Shown here: positions 15,430 to 24,041 of the stretch, one piece after another
How positions within the stretch are numbered: the first letter of the stretch is position 1
Layout of the letters: each line of letters begins with the position of its first letter
NCBI GenBank assembly: GCA_030840445.1
Contig: JAVEEN010000110.1
Span: forward strand, 1-36,066
Reading direction: 5' to 3'
Source: Pseudonocardiales bacterium
GTDB taxonomy: Bacteria > Actinomycetota > Actinomycetes > Mycobacteriales > Jatrophihabitantaceae
DNA: 36,066 nt
Translations under genes and position numbers: made by a program
Notes under the pieces: generated by a model
The model's input: only the letters and a program-made list of their open reading frames with translations
Told to the model about the DNA's origin: nothing
Databases searched by the model: none

Positions 15430-16821
15430 ATGCCCCTCGTGGCCGGAGTGGATTCGTCTACCCAATCATGCAAGATCGTAATTCGGGACGCCGAGACCGG
15501 ACGGTTGGTTCGTCAGGGTCGGGCAGCCCACCCCGATGGCACCGAGGTCGACCCGGCCGCCTGGTGGTCGGCCCTGCAGCAGGCCATCGATTCGGCGGGT
15601 GGCCTCGATGATGTCGCGGCGCTCAGTGTCGGTGGCCAGCAGCACGGCATGGTGTGCCTGGACGAGGCCGGTGACGTCGTCCGTCCGGCGTTGCTGTGGA
15701 ACGACACCCGGTCGGCGCAGGCGGCCGCTGATCTGACCGCGGAGCTGAGCGCTGAGAAATGGGCTGACGCGGTCGGCCTGGTGCCGGTCGCGTCCTTCAC
15801 CATCACCAAGCTGAGGTGGCTGGCCGAGCACGAGCCGGCGAACGCGGACCGGGTGGCGGCGGTGTGCCTGCCGCACGACTGGCTGACCTGGAAGCTGTCC
15901 GGATCAACCGCTATCCGAGACCTCGTCACGGACCGCTCGGATGCCTCGGGCACCGGATATTTCGATCCGAGGACGAACAACTACCGCCGTGATCTGCTGA
16001 CGCTCGCATTCGGCCGGGACCTGTTGCTGCCCCGGGTAGCGGCACCCGCTGAAGCCATCGCCGGTAACGGCTCGCTGGTGTTCGGACCGGGTGGCGGTGA
16101 CAATGCCGCGGCCGGATTCGGGGTCGACGCCGGTGACGATGCCGTGGTCTCGCTCGGCACCTCGGGCACCGTATTCGCCCGAAGCACCCAGATGGCGGTC
16201 GATCCGACCGGCATCGTTGCCGGATTCGCCGATATGAGCGGGGCATTCCTGCCGTTGGTGTGCACACTGAACGCGGCCCGCGTGCTGGACGCGGCGGCCC
16301 GGATGCTCGGGGTCGATCTGCCCACGTTGAGTGAGCTGGCCCTGCAGGCCGAGCCCGGCGCCCAGGGGCTGACTCTGGTGCCCTACCTCGAAGGCGAGCG
16401 GACCCCGAACCTCCCCGACGCCACCGGAGCGATTCACGGACTGACGCTGGCCAGTGCAACCCGGGACAACCTTGCCCGGGCGGCGGTCGAGGGTATGTTG
16501 CTGGGCCAGGCCGCCGGCTTGGATGCGCTTGCGGCACAAGGGTGTTCGGTGTCCGGGGTGCGCATCGTCGGCGGGGCCGCGCAGTCCGAGGCTGTGCGCC
16601 GGATCGCTCCGACGGTGTTCGGCGTCCCGGTCGAGGTGCCACCGCCGGGCGAATACGTTGCCGACGGCGCGGCGCGGCAGGCAGCCTGGGTGCTGGCCGG
16701 TGGCGCGCAGGCGCCGTCCTGGAGGCCTGGTCTGGAGGATGTTGACCGGTACGAGGCACCGCTGACCCCCGGGCTGCGCGAACGATACGTCCTGGCCTCC
16801 CAGCGGTACCTCGACCGGTGA
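15430..16821 (+). CDS. xylB: Xylulokinase (FGGY family)
   Basis: A 463-residue kinase phosphorylating D-xylulose to xylulose-5-phosphate for the pentose phosphate pathway. It shows the N-terminal phosphate-binding [10 protein letters not shown] with Asp8, the FGGY segments [12 protein letters not shown] and [17 protein letters not shown], and the catalytic-base region [11 protein letters not shown] with Asp224. Ligand-binding [11 protein letters not shown] and the C-terminal [16 protein letters not shown] complete the two-domain fold. The start ATG has AGGGAG about six bases upstream. The last bases overlap the regulator start (GTGA), so xylB and xylR are coupled. Confidence 0.95.
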   Translation: MPLVAGVDSSTQSCKIVIRDAETGRLVRQGRAAHPDGTEVDPAAWWSALQQAIDSAGGLDDVAALSVGGQQHGMVCLDEAGDVVRPALLWNDTRSAQAAADLTAELSAEKWADAVGLVPVASFTITKLRWLAEHEPANADRVAAVCLPHDWLTWKLSGSTAIRDLVTDRSDASGTGYFDPRTNNYRRDLLTLAFGRDLLLPRVAAPAEAIAGNGSLVFGPGGGDNAAAGFGVDAGDDAVVSLGTSGTVFARSTQMAVDPTGIVAGFADMSGAFLPLVCTLNAARVLDAAARMLGVDLPTLSELALQAEPGAQGLTLVPYLEGERTPNLPDATGAIHGLTLASATRDNLARAAVEGMLLGQAAGLDALAAQGCSVSGVRIVGGAAQSEAVRRIAPTVFGVPVEVPPPGEYVADGAARQAAWVLAGGAQAPSWRPGLEDVDRYEAPLTPGLRERYVLASQRYLDR

Positions 16822-18002
16822 CCGAGGCGCCTGCCCCCGCGGGCCAGCACACCGTGCGGGAGCACAACCTCAAGCTCGTGCTCGCTGAACTTGTGACCGG
16901 CCCGGGATCTCGAGCCGAGCTCGCGCAGCGCACCGGTCTGACCAAGGCAACCGTGGCCAGCCTGGTGGATACCGTTATCGAGCAGGGAATACTGCTCGAA
17001 GCTGACCCGGAGGTATCCGGGCCCGGCAGGCCGTCCCGGATGCTGAGTTTCCATCCCGAGGGGCCGGTGGCGGTCGGAGTGGAGATCAACATCGACTACA
17101 CCGCCATCTGTGAGCTTGATCTGACTGGGAAGTTGATCCGGCACGAACAGCACCCGGTGGACAACCGGGTGGGGACCCTGACGGGCGTGCTCCGGCACAC
17201 CGCGCGCATCTGCCGTGCATTCGTGCAGGGTGGCCGTCGACCGCTGCTGGGTGTTGGTCTCGGCGTGCCTGGTGCCGTCAGCCCAGATGGCCAGGTGCTG
17301 CGCGCCCCGAACCTGCCGGTTCTCAACGGCGAATCGATCGGTCCGAGTTTCAGCCAGCAGCTGGGCCTCAACCTCGGCGCGCCCGTCATCGTGGAGAACG
17401 AGGCAAACCTAGGCGCCCTGGCCCGACTCCGATCGGCGCCGGACGCCGGGCAGGACTTCGTCTACGTTTCAGGAGAGATCGGCGTCGGTGCCGGCCTAAT
17501 CGTCGAGGGCGAGCTGTTCCGAGGCCTCAACGGATTCGCCGGTGAGCTCGGACATGTCGTGGTCGATCGGGACGGACCCGCGTGCGGATGTGGCGGCCAG
17601 GGTTGTGTCGAGCAATATGCCGGACAGGATGTCCTGCTCCGCACTGCCCGTCAGCCTGACGTCGAGGCGCTGCTGGCGGCGATTTCACGCGGGGACTCCC
17701 GTGCCTGGGGCGCCGTCGACCGGGCTGGTGCTGCCTTGGGTGTCGGGCTGGCGTCCCTGCTGAATGTGGTCGATCTACCGATGGTGGTGCTTGGCGGCGT
17801 GTACGCCCGGCTCTTCGATGCGATTACGCCGTCGCTGCAGGCTGAACTCGGCCGCCGCGTCCTGTCGTCCGGGCGGGGCGGCGGTCAGATCCGCCGTTCC
17901 TCGCTCGGCGTGGACGCGGCCGTGCGGGGGGCTGCCGGGCTGGTCATCGACCGGGCCTTGAAGGAGCCTCGCCAGTTGGCCGCGGGGCTCCAGTCGGGGT
18001 GA
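16818..18002 (+). CDS. xylR: ROK-family transcriptional regulator, probable xylose repressor
   Basis: A 394-residue regulator with an N-terminal winged helix (about 12-65; [28 protein letters not shown]) and a ROK sugar-binding domain. That domain has [40 protein letters not shown] and the zinc motif [25 protein letters not shown]. It should repress xylAB in the absence of xylose and, as the third gene, control its own level. GTG start within the xylB stop. Its TGA stop lies inside a partial copy of the dispersed palindromic repeat, so the repeat may have redefined the C-terminus, though the length is normal. The name XylR is inferred from context. Confidence 0.9.
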   Translation: MTEAPAPAGQHTVREHNLKLVLAELVTGPGSRAELAQRTGLTKATVASLVDTVIEQGILLEADPEVSGPGRPSRMLSFHPEGPVAVGVEINIDYTAICELDLTGKLIRHEQHPVDNRVGTLTGVLRHTARICRAFVQGGRRPLLGVGLGVPGAVSPDGQVLRAPNLPVLNGESIGPSFSQQLGLNLGAPVIVENEANLGALARLRSAPDAGQDFVYVSGEIGVGAGLIVEGELFRGLNGFAGELGHVVVDRDGPACGCGGQGCVEQYAGQDVLLRTARQPDVEALLAAISRGDSRAWGAVDRAGAALGVGLASLLNVVDLPMVVLGGVYARLFDAITPSLQAELGRRVLSSGRGGGQIRRSSLGVDAAVRGAAGLVIDRALKEPRQLAAGLQSG

Positions 18003-18028
18003 TCCACTCCCGTTTTTGCGGGCCCGTC
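17999..18028 (+). repeat. Partial copy of the 58-bp palindromic repeat at the xylR stop codon
   Basis: GTGATCCACTCCCGTTTTTG is identical to the first arm of the intact copies, then diverges (CGGGCCCGTC). The TGA stop of xylR is part of the repeat arm. The intact copy follows without a gap. Confidence 0.75.
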
Positions 18029-18086
18029 AGGTGATCCACTCCCGTTTTTGGGGGCTATGGCGCGGGTTTTCGCGAGTGGATCACCT
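18029..18086 (+). repeat. 58-bp palindromic (REP-like) repeat, copy 1
   Basis: The ends AGGTGATCCACTCCCG and CGCGAGTGGATCACCT are reverse complements at 15 of 16 positions, with the central region TTTTTGGGGGCTATGGCGC. It matches copy 2 at about 50 of 58 bases; the differences cluster in a GGGTTTT/CCGAAAA block that looks locally inverted. Confidence 0.88.
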
Positions 18087-18133
18087 GGCACCCGGCACCC
18101 ATCACTTGGCTGGTGGTCGGCGGGCCCCCCGCC

Positions 18134-18191
18134 AGGTGATCCACACCCGTTTTTGGGGGCTATAGCGCCCGAAAACGCGAGTGGATCACCT
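18134..18191 (+). repeat. 58-bp palindromic (REP-like) repeat, copy 2
   Basis: Same length and orientation as copy 1, starting 105 bases after it. It ends eight bases before the stop of the convergent siderophore-interacting gene, so the pair may also act as a terminator. The 47 bases between the copies include a GGCGGG/CCCGCC stem. Confidence 0.88.
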
Positions 18192-18199
18192 AGGTACGG

Positions 18200-18913
18200 T
18201 CAGCGGGTGGGACGGGAATTGAGGTTCCAGTATCCCTTGGCGTATACGTCGGACCGGGTCAGGCCAAACCGTGCGAGGCTGTCCCGCAGCGCCACCACCG
18301 CCCGGGATTCGCCGATGACGTAGGCGTATCCGGTGCCGGCACCCGGGCGCACCTCATCCAGCGCCGATGTCAGCAGCCCCACCGAGCCGGCTGGCTGTCC
18401 GTTACGCGGCAGCCACCTGACCGGGGCGTTCGGGGGCAGCGGGTAGACCTCCGCTTCGTCGGCGATCTCGGCGAACACCGGTAGCTCACGTTCGAGCGAC
18501 TCGGCGAGGGCAGCCACCGCGGGCAACCCGGATTCATCGGTGAGGGCAACGACCCAGTCCGCGGTGGGTGGCGGGATCTCGCCGCGCGGTCCGAAGAAGG
18601 TAACCGCATCATCGACCTCCAGCCCCGCTGCCCAGGTCGACCCCGGACCATGCCCGTGCAGGACCGCGTCGACCACCAGGGTGTCCTCGATCACCGAACG
18701 GACGGTGTACCGGCGCCGCACCTCGCGGTTTTCTTCGGTACCGGTCAGGACGATCGCGATGTCACAACCGACCGGCCAGCGCTGTGCGTCGATCGAGGCC
18801 GCGCCTGGCGCCGAGGCGAGCGTGATCCGGCGCATTCGAGGTGACACGGTAGACACTGAGCGGACCCGGGTGAGGAATTGTCCGGTGCGGGTGATGTGTT
18901 GGACAGAAGACAT
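18200..18913 (-). CDS. Siderophore-interacting protein-type FAD/NAD(P)H oxidoreductase
   Basis: A 237-residue cytoplasmic flavoreductase of the SIP family, which reduces ferric siderophores to release iron. It shows the FAD-binding pattern SPRMRRITLA, RRYTVRSV, the VDAVLHGHGPGSTWAAGL stretch, FFGPRGEI and the C-terminal YAKGYWNLN. The usual GDETALPA element appears as TDESGLPA. The track start is 14 codons upstream; ATG at 18913 gives the usual MSSVQHITRTGQF N-terminus and is preferred. No siderophore synthesis or uptake genes are adjacent. It is divergent from ohr across 73 bp and convergent with xylR. Confidence 0.88.
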   Translation of the reverse strand: MSSVQHITRTGQFLTRVRSVSTVSPRMRRITLASAPGAASIDAQRWPVGCDIAIVLTGTEENREVRRRYTVRSVIEDTLVVDAVLHGHGPGSTWAAGLEVDDAVTFFGPRGEIPPPTADWVVALTDESGLPAVAALAESLERELPVFAEIADEAEVYPLPPNAPVRWLPRNGQPAGSVGLLTSALDEVRPGAGTGYAYVIGESRAVVALRDSLARFGLTRSDVYAKGYWNLNSRPTR

Positions 18914-18986
18914 GATGCGTTCAGTTTGCCAGTACCGCCAGGGCTGGCCGAACACACCAACTCATCCATCCGAATGAAGGAGTCAC

Positions 18987-19409
18987 ATGCCCATCGAACT
19001 GACCAAGGTCGCCTACGTCACCTCCGCCACAGCTGTCGGCGGCCGCGCCGGGCATGTCACGAGCGGGGACGGGCTGGTCGACTTTGACCTGGCCCAGCCG
19101 GGCACCACCGGAGAACCGGCCGTCAACCCCGAAACCCTGTTCGCCGCGGGCTACGCTGCCTGCTTCCAGGGTGCTCTGGCAAACCGGGCGAAGACGCAAG
19201 GTATAGACACCTCCGCCTCCAAGGTGACGGCGAACGTGTCCTTCGGGCCGGCCGAAGACGGTGGCTTCGGCCTGGCCGTCGAACTTGAGGTCGAAATCCC
19301 CGGTGTCGAGGCGGCCAAGGCCTACGAGCTTCTCGAGCTTGCGCACCAGTTCTGCCCGTACTCCAAGGCCACCCGCGGCAACATTGTGGTAACCCTGACC
19401 GCCGTCTGA
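18987..19409 (+). CDS. ohr: Organic hydroperoxide resistance protein (Ohr, OsmC superfamily)
   Basis: A 140-residue thiol peroxidase that reduces organic hydroperoxides, usually with lipoyl proteins as reductant. The reactive Cys59 (AAGYAACFQGAL) and resolving Cys123 (HQFCPYSKATRGN) are both present, with Arg20 in GGRAGHV and Glu49 in VNPETLF matching the Ohr active-site Arg and Glu. Length is typical. AAGGAG lies four bases before the ATG, a short spacing. No OhrR-type MarR regulator is adjacent, so control is probably elsewhere. A long GC stem ends the transcript. Confidence 0.95.
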   Translation: MPIELTKVAYVTSATAVGGRAGHVTSGDGLVDFDLAQPGTTGEPAVNPETLFAAGYAACFQGALANRAKTQGIDTSASKVTANVSFGPAEDGGFGLAVELEVEIPGVEAAKAYELLELAHQFCPYSKATRGNIVVTLTAV

Positions 19410-19439
19410 ACCGCATTGCAATCTGAACCCATAGCGTGG

Positions 19440-19480
19440 CCCGAACCCTCGGCCCCCAACGAACAGGCCGGGGGTTCGGG
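19440..19480. terminator. Hairpin terminator between ohr and the convergent transporter operon
   Basis: A 15-bp stem with one mismatch (CCCGAACCCTCGGCC against GGCCGGGGGTTCGGG) and an 11-base loop. It lies 30 bases after ohr and 77 bases beyond the end of the binding-protein gene. Confidence 0.85.
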
Positions 19481-19486
19481 CAGCAC

Positions 19487-19550
19487 AATGCCAACAGCTA
19501 GGTCAGCCAAACAGCTCAGCCAGCCAAACAGCTAGGCCAGCCAGCTAGCC
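19487..19550. repeat. Degenerate 17-bp tandem repeat downstream of the binding-protein gene
   Basis: CAGCCAAACAGCT occurs at 19504 and 19521 with a 17-base period, flanked by more diverged copies. The stretch is non-coding and fills the space between the terminator and the stop of the binding-protein gene. Confidence 0.65.
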
Positions 19551-19557
19551 CAAACGG

Positions 19558-20520
19558 TCAGCCAGTCTTGGCTAGGTCGGCGATCGTCTTCAGGCCGTAC
19601 TTGTCGGCAGTCGCCTTCGTGACGACGATCGCGTCGCTGTCCTGAGCCTGGGCCTTGTCGAGAGCGATCAGGTTCGACGGCAATGCCTTGACCAACGCCG
19701 CGTAGACATCGTCCGGGCTTGTCGCGGTCGCGCTCTTGTCGATGAACTGCAGGATGGTCCCGGTGTACTCGGCGAACAGGTCTATCGATCCGTCCTTCAG
19801 ACCTGCGTAGTACTTCTCTCGGCTACCGATGTTCAGGGTGGTCTTGATCGAGGCACCCTGTGCCTTCAAAGCCTCGGCGTAGATGTCGGCGAGAATCACG
19901 TTCTCCGGGAAGTTGGCCGAGCCCACGGTAAGCTTGACCCCCGAGGCCGACGAGCCGGTACTGGACAGGCCGTTGTCGGTGAGCCACTGCTTGGCCACTG
20001 CGTCAGGATCCTGCTTCTGGTTCTGCACCTTCGTCAACAGCTGGCTGAGGCCGTCAGTGGTCAGCTTGGCCTGGATGCCGTTGAGAATCTTCTTGACCCC
20101 GTCGGTGGCCTTGGCCTTGTTGATGATCGGCACGATGTTCTGGGCCGCGAAGTTACTCTTCGGGTCCTCGAGGATCACGAAGTTGTTGGCCTGGATGGAC
20201 GGGTCGGTGGTGAACAGATCCGCTGCATCGATCTGACCGTTCTTCAGAGACGACACGGTCACCGGTCCGCCCGTGTCGGTCACGGTGTACTTGCCGAAGA
20301 CCACACCGTAGTTTTTCTTCAGGCCGGGCAGGCCATCGGTACGGGTCTTGAACTCCGGGGGACCACCCATGATCAGCTTGCTGGCAATGGTGGTCGTGCC
20401 AGCCGAACCCGAGCTGGTGCTGCCGCCCGTGCTGGTCTTCGAGCTGTCTGCGCCACAGGCGGAGAGCCCGAGAGTGAGGGCGGCCGCCGCGGCGGCAAGC
20501 ATCAAGGTCTTGCGATTCAT
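19558..20520 (-). CDS. Circularly permuted OpuC/OsmF-type quaternary-amine ABC transporter substrate-binding lipoprotein
   Basis: A 320-residue lipoprotein expected to bind a betaine-like solute outside the membrane. The signal peptide ends in the lipobox LSAC (Cys22), followed by a Ser/Thr/Gly linker. Residues 45-184 then correspond to the canonical C-terminal half (LIMGGPPEFKTRTDGLPGL, IDAADLFTTDP, FVILEDPKSNFAAQN). After a second linker SSTGSSASG (186-194), residues 196-320 are the canonical N-terminal half (VGSANFPENVILADIYAEAL, NIGSREKYYAGLKDGSIDLF, EYTG) and the protein stops at KTIADLAKTG, the point that normally runs into the GGPPEF segment. Both halves look complete, so the fold is probably kept with new termini. 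The gene follows the permeases after 68 bp, with a GGAG site. Confidence 0.9.
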   Translation of the reverse strand: MNRKTLMLAAAAAALTLGLSACGADSSKTSTGGSTSSGSAGTTTIASKLIMGGPPEFKTRTDGLPGLKKNYGVVFGKYTVTDTGGPVTVSSLKNGQIDAADLFTTDPSIQANNFVILEDPKSNFAAQNIVPIINKAKATDGVKKILNGIQAKLTTDGLSQLLTKVQNQKQDPDAVAKQWLTDNGLSSTGSSASGVKLTVGSANFPENVILADIYAEALKAQGASIKTTLNIGSREKYYAGLKDGSIDLFAEYTGTILQFIDKSATATSPDDVYAALVKALPSNLIALDKAQAQDSDAIVVTKATADKYGLKTIADLAKTG

Positions 20521-20588
20521 GTCGTCTCCATAGGAATAGGTGAGTTACTAGACATTACCTGGAGTGGTCTGCCCACCGGGCGACGGAT

Positions 20589-21347
20589 TCAGATGGCAGC
20601 CACCTCCGCTTGCGTCACACTTGCCAGCCTGGGGTCGGGTAGCCGCTTCTTTGAGAACCGTCCCGTAAGGCCGCGTGACACGGTGTAGCGCTGGACGAGA
20701 TACAGCAACAGATCCGCGACCAGCGCGAGTGCGGCAACCAGAACGCCACCGCCGATCATCTGCGGGAAGTCCTGCTGGGCCAAGCCGTCGTAGATGAACC
20801 GGCCCAATCCGCCGAGCGGCAGGTACGAGGCGATGGTCGCGGTAGCGATGACCTGCAGGGTCGCGGACCGGAATCCGGAGAAGATCAGCGGCAGGCTGCA
20901 GGGCAGTTCCACCTTCAGCAGTACCTGCTTCCCGGTCATGCCCATGCCTTCGGCCGCGTCCCGGACCGCCGGATCGACGTTCTCTACGCCGGCGAAGGTG
21001 TTGGACAGGATGGAGGGGATGGCCAGCACGATCAGCACGATCTCCGTTGGAATCAGGTAGCCCGTGTCGGTTCGCCCGTAGAAGTGCGGCGCGATAATGA
21101 CGGTGAGCAGGACCAGCACGCCAACCGTCGGCAGCGCTCGGAGCGTGTTGGCGGCTGCGATCAGCCATTTGCCACGGCCGGTGTGTCCGATGACCAGCCC
21201 CAGCGGCAGTGCGATGATGAGAGCCACCAGCAGGGCGAAGGCGCAGAAACGCACATGCGCCGCCAGCTGGGTGGCGATCCCGGTGTCGAAGCGAGTGTCC
21301 TTCCAATGGGCGGGGTCGTTCAGCCACGTGAATACCTCACCGATCAT
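20589..21347 (-). CDS. Quaternary-amine ABC transporter permease (OpuCB/OpuCD-like), second permease
   Basis: A 252-residue integral membrane permease with about six hydrophobic segments and the permease coupling-loop region VRDAAEGMGMTGKQVLLKVELPCSLPLIFSGFRSATLQVIATATIAS, typical of the OpuC/YehW-YehY family. The track ORF extends 202 codons upstream in a frame antisense or out of frame to the first permease. The ATG at 21347, which overlaps the upstream stop (ATGA), is the credible start. With the preceding permease it should form the membrane heterodimer of the importer. The C-terminal 20 residues are basic and hydrophilic. Confidence 0.93.
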   Translation of the reverse strand: MIGEVFTWLNDPAHWKDTRFDTGIATQLAAHVRFCAFALLVALIIALPLGLVIGHTGRGKWLIAAANTLRALPTVGVLVLLTVIIAPHFYGRTDTGYLIPTEIVLIVLAIPSILSNTFAGVENVDPAVRDAAEGMGMTGKQVLLKVELPCSLPLIFSGFRSATLQVIATATIASYLPLGGLGRFIYDGLAQQDFPQMIGGGVLVAALALVADLLLYLVQRYTVSRGLTGRFSKKRLPDPRLASVTQAEVAAI

Positions 21348-22042
21348 GACCGCACCGCCTTTCGCCAGGGGGTCAGCAAGGTGTTGAGGATGATCACGAT
21401 GCGGTCGAGCACCAGCGCCAGCAGCACGCAGAGCACGATGCCGAGCACGATCGGCGGGTAGTACGGCCCGGTGGTCGAATTCTGGAACCCGAGCGTGAAG
21501 AGCTGCCCTAGGTTCGACATGCCGATCGTGCCCGAGACGGCCACGATGCTCACGTTGGCGACGAGTGCCACGCGGAGACCGGCCGTGATGACCGGGACGG
21601 CGATCGGCAGTTCCACCCGGAAGAACCGGCCCAATGGCTTGAACCCGATTGCCGTCGCTGCCTGGACGGTGTCTTCGGAGACCGAGGCCAACCCGTCGGC
21701 CACCACGCGCACGAGCAGCGCAATCGAGTACAGGGTGAGCGCGATCGGGACCTGTTTCGGGTCGAGGGACTTCAGCCCGAACAAGGGCGGGATCAACACG
21801 AACAACGCGATCGACGGGATGGTGTAGATCAGCCCGGTCAGCGAGATCAGTGGCGGGTACACGAATCGGTACCGCCGAGCCAGCCAGCCCAACGGCAGCG
21901 CGACGAGAAGGCCTATCACTACCGGGACGACGGACAGCCAGGTATGCGACCACAGCCAGCTCAGGTCGGTGCTGCGATGGTCCATGAAGTAGCCCCAGAA
22001 GTGCAGGGGAGACGAACTTGACGAGGTGGCGAGTGCGGTCAT
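21344..22042 (-). CDS. Quaternary-amine ABC transporter permease (OpuCB/OpuCD-like), first permease
   Basis: A 232-residue permease with about six hydrophobic segments. It shows the OpuC-family stretches SLTGLIYTIPSIALFVLIPP and VQAATAIGFKPLGRFFRVELPIAVPVITAGLRVALVANVSIVAVSGTIG, the latter containing the loop that contacts the ATPase. It starts three bases after the ATPase stop and overlaps the second permease by 4 bp, so the three proteins are translated in close coupling. Confidence 0.93.
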   Translation of the reverse strand: MTALATSSSSSPLHFWGYFMDHRSTDLSWLWSHTWLSVVPVVIGLLVALPLGWLARRYRFVYPPLISLTGLIYTIPSIALFVLIPPLFGLKSLDPKQVPIALTLYSIALLVRVVADGLASVSEDTVQAATAIGFKPLGRFFRVELPIAVPVITAGLRVALVANVSIVAVSGTIGMSNLGQLFTLGFQNSTTGPYYPPIVLGIVLCVLLALVLDRIVIILNTLLTPWRKAVRS

Positions 22043-22045
22043 GCC

Positions 22046-23176
22046 CTACCTCCGTTCCGACCCGGAGCCGGTCACGGCTGCCGCTCCCGGCCTGCGCTTC
22101 TCGATGAGCCCGAGAACCTCGGCAGCGGTGATGGATCCCAGAAGTGTTCCGTCGGAGTCGACGACCACACCGCGCCCGGACGGCGAGGAGAGGCAGGCAT
22201 CCAAGGCCTCGCGTAACGAGCCGCCCTGAGTCGCCAGGGTGCCGCCCCGATACAGCATCTCGGCGGTGACTGTGGTGTGGTCCGGTCTGAGTTCAGCCAG
22301 GTTCAGCCAGCCCTGCGGGACGTTGGCAGCGTCCACGACCAGGATCCAGTTGTCCAGGTCGGCACGGCTGGGAACGGGGGCGCCCATGGTCACGGTTTGC
22401 TCGTCGTGCACGGCAAGCTCACCAACGGTGGCGAAGGTGAGGGCCCGATACCCCCGGTCGCGCCCGACGAAACCGGCGACGAACTCGTCCACCGGTCGGC
22501 TGAGCAGTTCGGCCGGGGTGGCCAGCTGGGCCAGATGACCCCCGACCCGCAGCACCGCCACCTGGTCGCCGAGCTTGATGGCCTCGTCGATGTCGTGCGT
22601 GACGAACACGATGGTCTTGCCGAGATCGCTCTGCAGCCGGAGGAACTCATCCTGGAGCTGATCGCGCACGACCGGATCGACGGCCGAGAACGGTTCGTCC
22701 ATCAGCATCACGGGTGGATCCGCGGCAAGCGCCCTGGCCACGCCGACGCGCTGCTGCTGACCGCCCGAGAGCTGGGAGGGATAGCGCTTGGCGAACCTGG
22801 GATCCAGTCCCACCCGCTCGATGAGTTCCATCGCGCGGGCCCTAGCCTGCTTCTTGTCGGTGCCCAGCAGGTACGGCACGCTGGCGACGTTGTCGATGAT
22901 GGTGCGGTGCGGGAACAGCCCGGCGTGCTGGATGACGTACCCGATGCCACGCCGGAGTTGGGCCGCGTCGACCTTGGTGACGTCCTGGTCGTCAATCAGG
23001 ATTCTCCCCGCAGTCGGCTCGATCATCCGGTTGATCATCCGCAGGCTGGTGGTCTTACCGCAGCCGGACGGACCCACCAGGACGGTGATCTGGCCAGAGG
23101 GGGCGACGAAGTCCAACTCGTCCACGGCCACGGTGCCGTCGGGGTATCGCTTGGATACCGATTCGAAGCGGATCAC
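22046..23176 (-). CDS. Quaternary-amine ABC transporter ATP-binding protein (OpuCA/ProV-like)
   Basis: A 376-residue ATPase energising the importer. Walker A GPSGCGKTT (35-43), Q-loop Gln83, signature LSGGQ (136-140), Walker B VMLMDE (156-161) and H-loop His194 in FVTHDIDEA are all intact. The last 150 residues include a CBS-like segment (SGRGVVVDSDGTLLGSITAAEVLGLI), as in OpuCA-type ATPases, where CBS domains can sense ionic strength. Only one clear CBS unit is visible, the first being degenerate. GTG start overlapping the iclR stop (GTGA), so regulator and transporter form one operon. Confidence 0.94.
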   Translation of the reverse strand: MIRFESVSKRYPDGTVAVDELDFVAPSGQITVLVGPSGCGKTTSLRMINRMIEPTAGRILIDDQDVTKVDAAQLRRGIGYVIQHAGLFPHRTIIDNVASVPYLLGTDKKQARARAMELIERVGLDPRFAKRYPSQLSGGQQQRVGVARALAADPPVMLMDEPFSAVDPVVRDQLQDEFLRLQSDLGKTIVFVTHDIDEAIKLGDQVAVLRVGGHLAQLATPAELLSRPVDEFVAGFVGRDRGYRALTFATVGELAVHDEQTVTMGAPVPSRADLDNWILVVDAANVPQGWLNLAELRPDHTTVTAEMLYRGGTLATQGGSLREALDACLSSPSGRGVVVDSDGTLLGSITAAEVLGLIEKRRPGAAAVTGSGSERR

Positions 23177-23946
23177 GTTCCAGTCTCCTGTCGAGGGGTG
23201 CGCGCCGGTCCCGGCGAACGTGGTGGGGCAATGCCGAGCTGAGTGCCGAGTGACCGGGCTTCGTCGGCGACGATGTCTCCGTAGCGGTGCAGGGTCTTGT
23301 CATCGATCCGATAGGTCGGACCGAGCAGGCTGAGGGCACCGGCGACGCCGCCGGGCCGCCGGATCGGAGCCACGATGGCCGTCACATCCGGTTCCAGCCG
23401 ATCGCGTTCGGCGACGTACCCAGCCGGGCCGATGTCGTCGAGCAATGCGCGCCCGACCGCCAAGTTGGCCAGCGGTAGCGAGCGACCGACCCAGCTGGTG
23501 TGCCGCACCGCGTGGGTGCCTTCGACCATGGCGATGTAGATAGCGGTCTCGTTGGGCCCGAGGATGGCGAGGTAGGCCGACTCGCCGGTGGCCGCGACCA
23601 TGCGGCGCAGCCCGGGCTCGGCCAGGCGCACGATGCCCTGTCGACCGAGGGCGGATGCGCCCAGCTGGATCAGGCGGGCGCCGGCCCGGAAGGAGCCGTC
23701 GTAGTCGCGATCCACGAAGCCGGATCCCTCGAGGGTGCGCAGCAGGCGCAACGCGGTACTGGCCGGCAACTGGGCTCGGCGGGCGCACTCGGACAGGCTG
23801 ATGGAGTCCTCGGCACACACCTCGGCGAGCAGTGCCAGGGCGCGGTCCACCGTGCGGGTAGTGCTGTTGGACGCGATCGCACCCGACACATCACCTGACA
23901 TATCGCCCGACTCGCCGGTCGATATCGCTGCGGAGAGTCCAGTCAT
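23173..23946 (-). CDS. IclR-family transcriptional regulator, first gene of the transporter operon
   Basis: A 257-residue regulator with an N-terminal winged helix (about 30-90; TVDRALALLAEVCAEDSISLSECARRAQLPASTALRLLRTLEGSGFV) and an IclR effector-binding domain (about 100-245; AYLAILGPNETAIYIAMVEG, LPLANLAVGRALL). The first 25 residues are a polar, methionine-poor extension; ATG at 23946 is used, with an in-frame ATG at codon 16 as an alternative. It is co-transcribed with the ABC transporter and divergent from the ammonia-lyase-like gene. It most likely controls both, with the transported compound or its breakdown product as effector. Confidence 0.92.
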   Translation of the reverse strand: MTGLSAAISTGESGDMSGDVSGAIASNSTTRTVDRALALLAEVCAEDSISLSECARRAQLPASTALRLLRTLEGSGFVDRDYDGSFRAGARLIQLGASALGRQGIVRLAEPGLRRMVAATGESAYLAILGPNETAIYIAMVEGTHAVRHTSWVGRSLPLANLAVGRALLDDIGPAGYVAERDRLEPDVTAIVAPIRRPGGVAGALSLLGPTYRIDDKTLHRYGDIVADEARSLGTQLGIAPPRSPGPARTPRQETGT

Positions 23947-23954
23947 GCTTACCC

Positions 23955-23970
23955 ACCGTCATTTCACGGT
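23955..23970 (-). promoter_or_regulatory. Inverted repeat just upstream of iclR
   Basis: ACCGT and ACGGT are separated by six bases, nine bases before the iclR start. A TATACC that could serve as a -10 on the minus strand overlaps its outer edge. It could be an autoregulatory site or part of the leader; support is modest. Confidence 0.3.
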
Positions 23971-24041
23971 ATAGAAGACGCTTGCCACTGCGCGGTAGAG
24001 TCGCACGGCGGCGGCGTTGGGGGAAGGCTTTGCGGCAAAGT

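Noticed and set aside
15926-17092. 388-residue minus-strand ORF
   Set aside because: Antisense to xylB and xylR, Arg/Pro-rich, no recognisable domain.
20589-21953. 454-residue version of the second permease
   Set aside because: The first 202 codons read through the first permease in another frame and look like shadow sequence. The ATG at 21347 overlaps the upstream stop and starts the hydrophobic family sequence.
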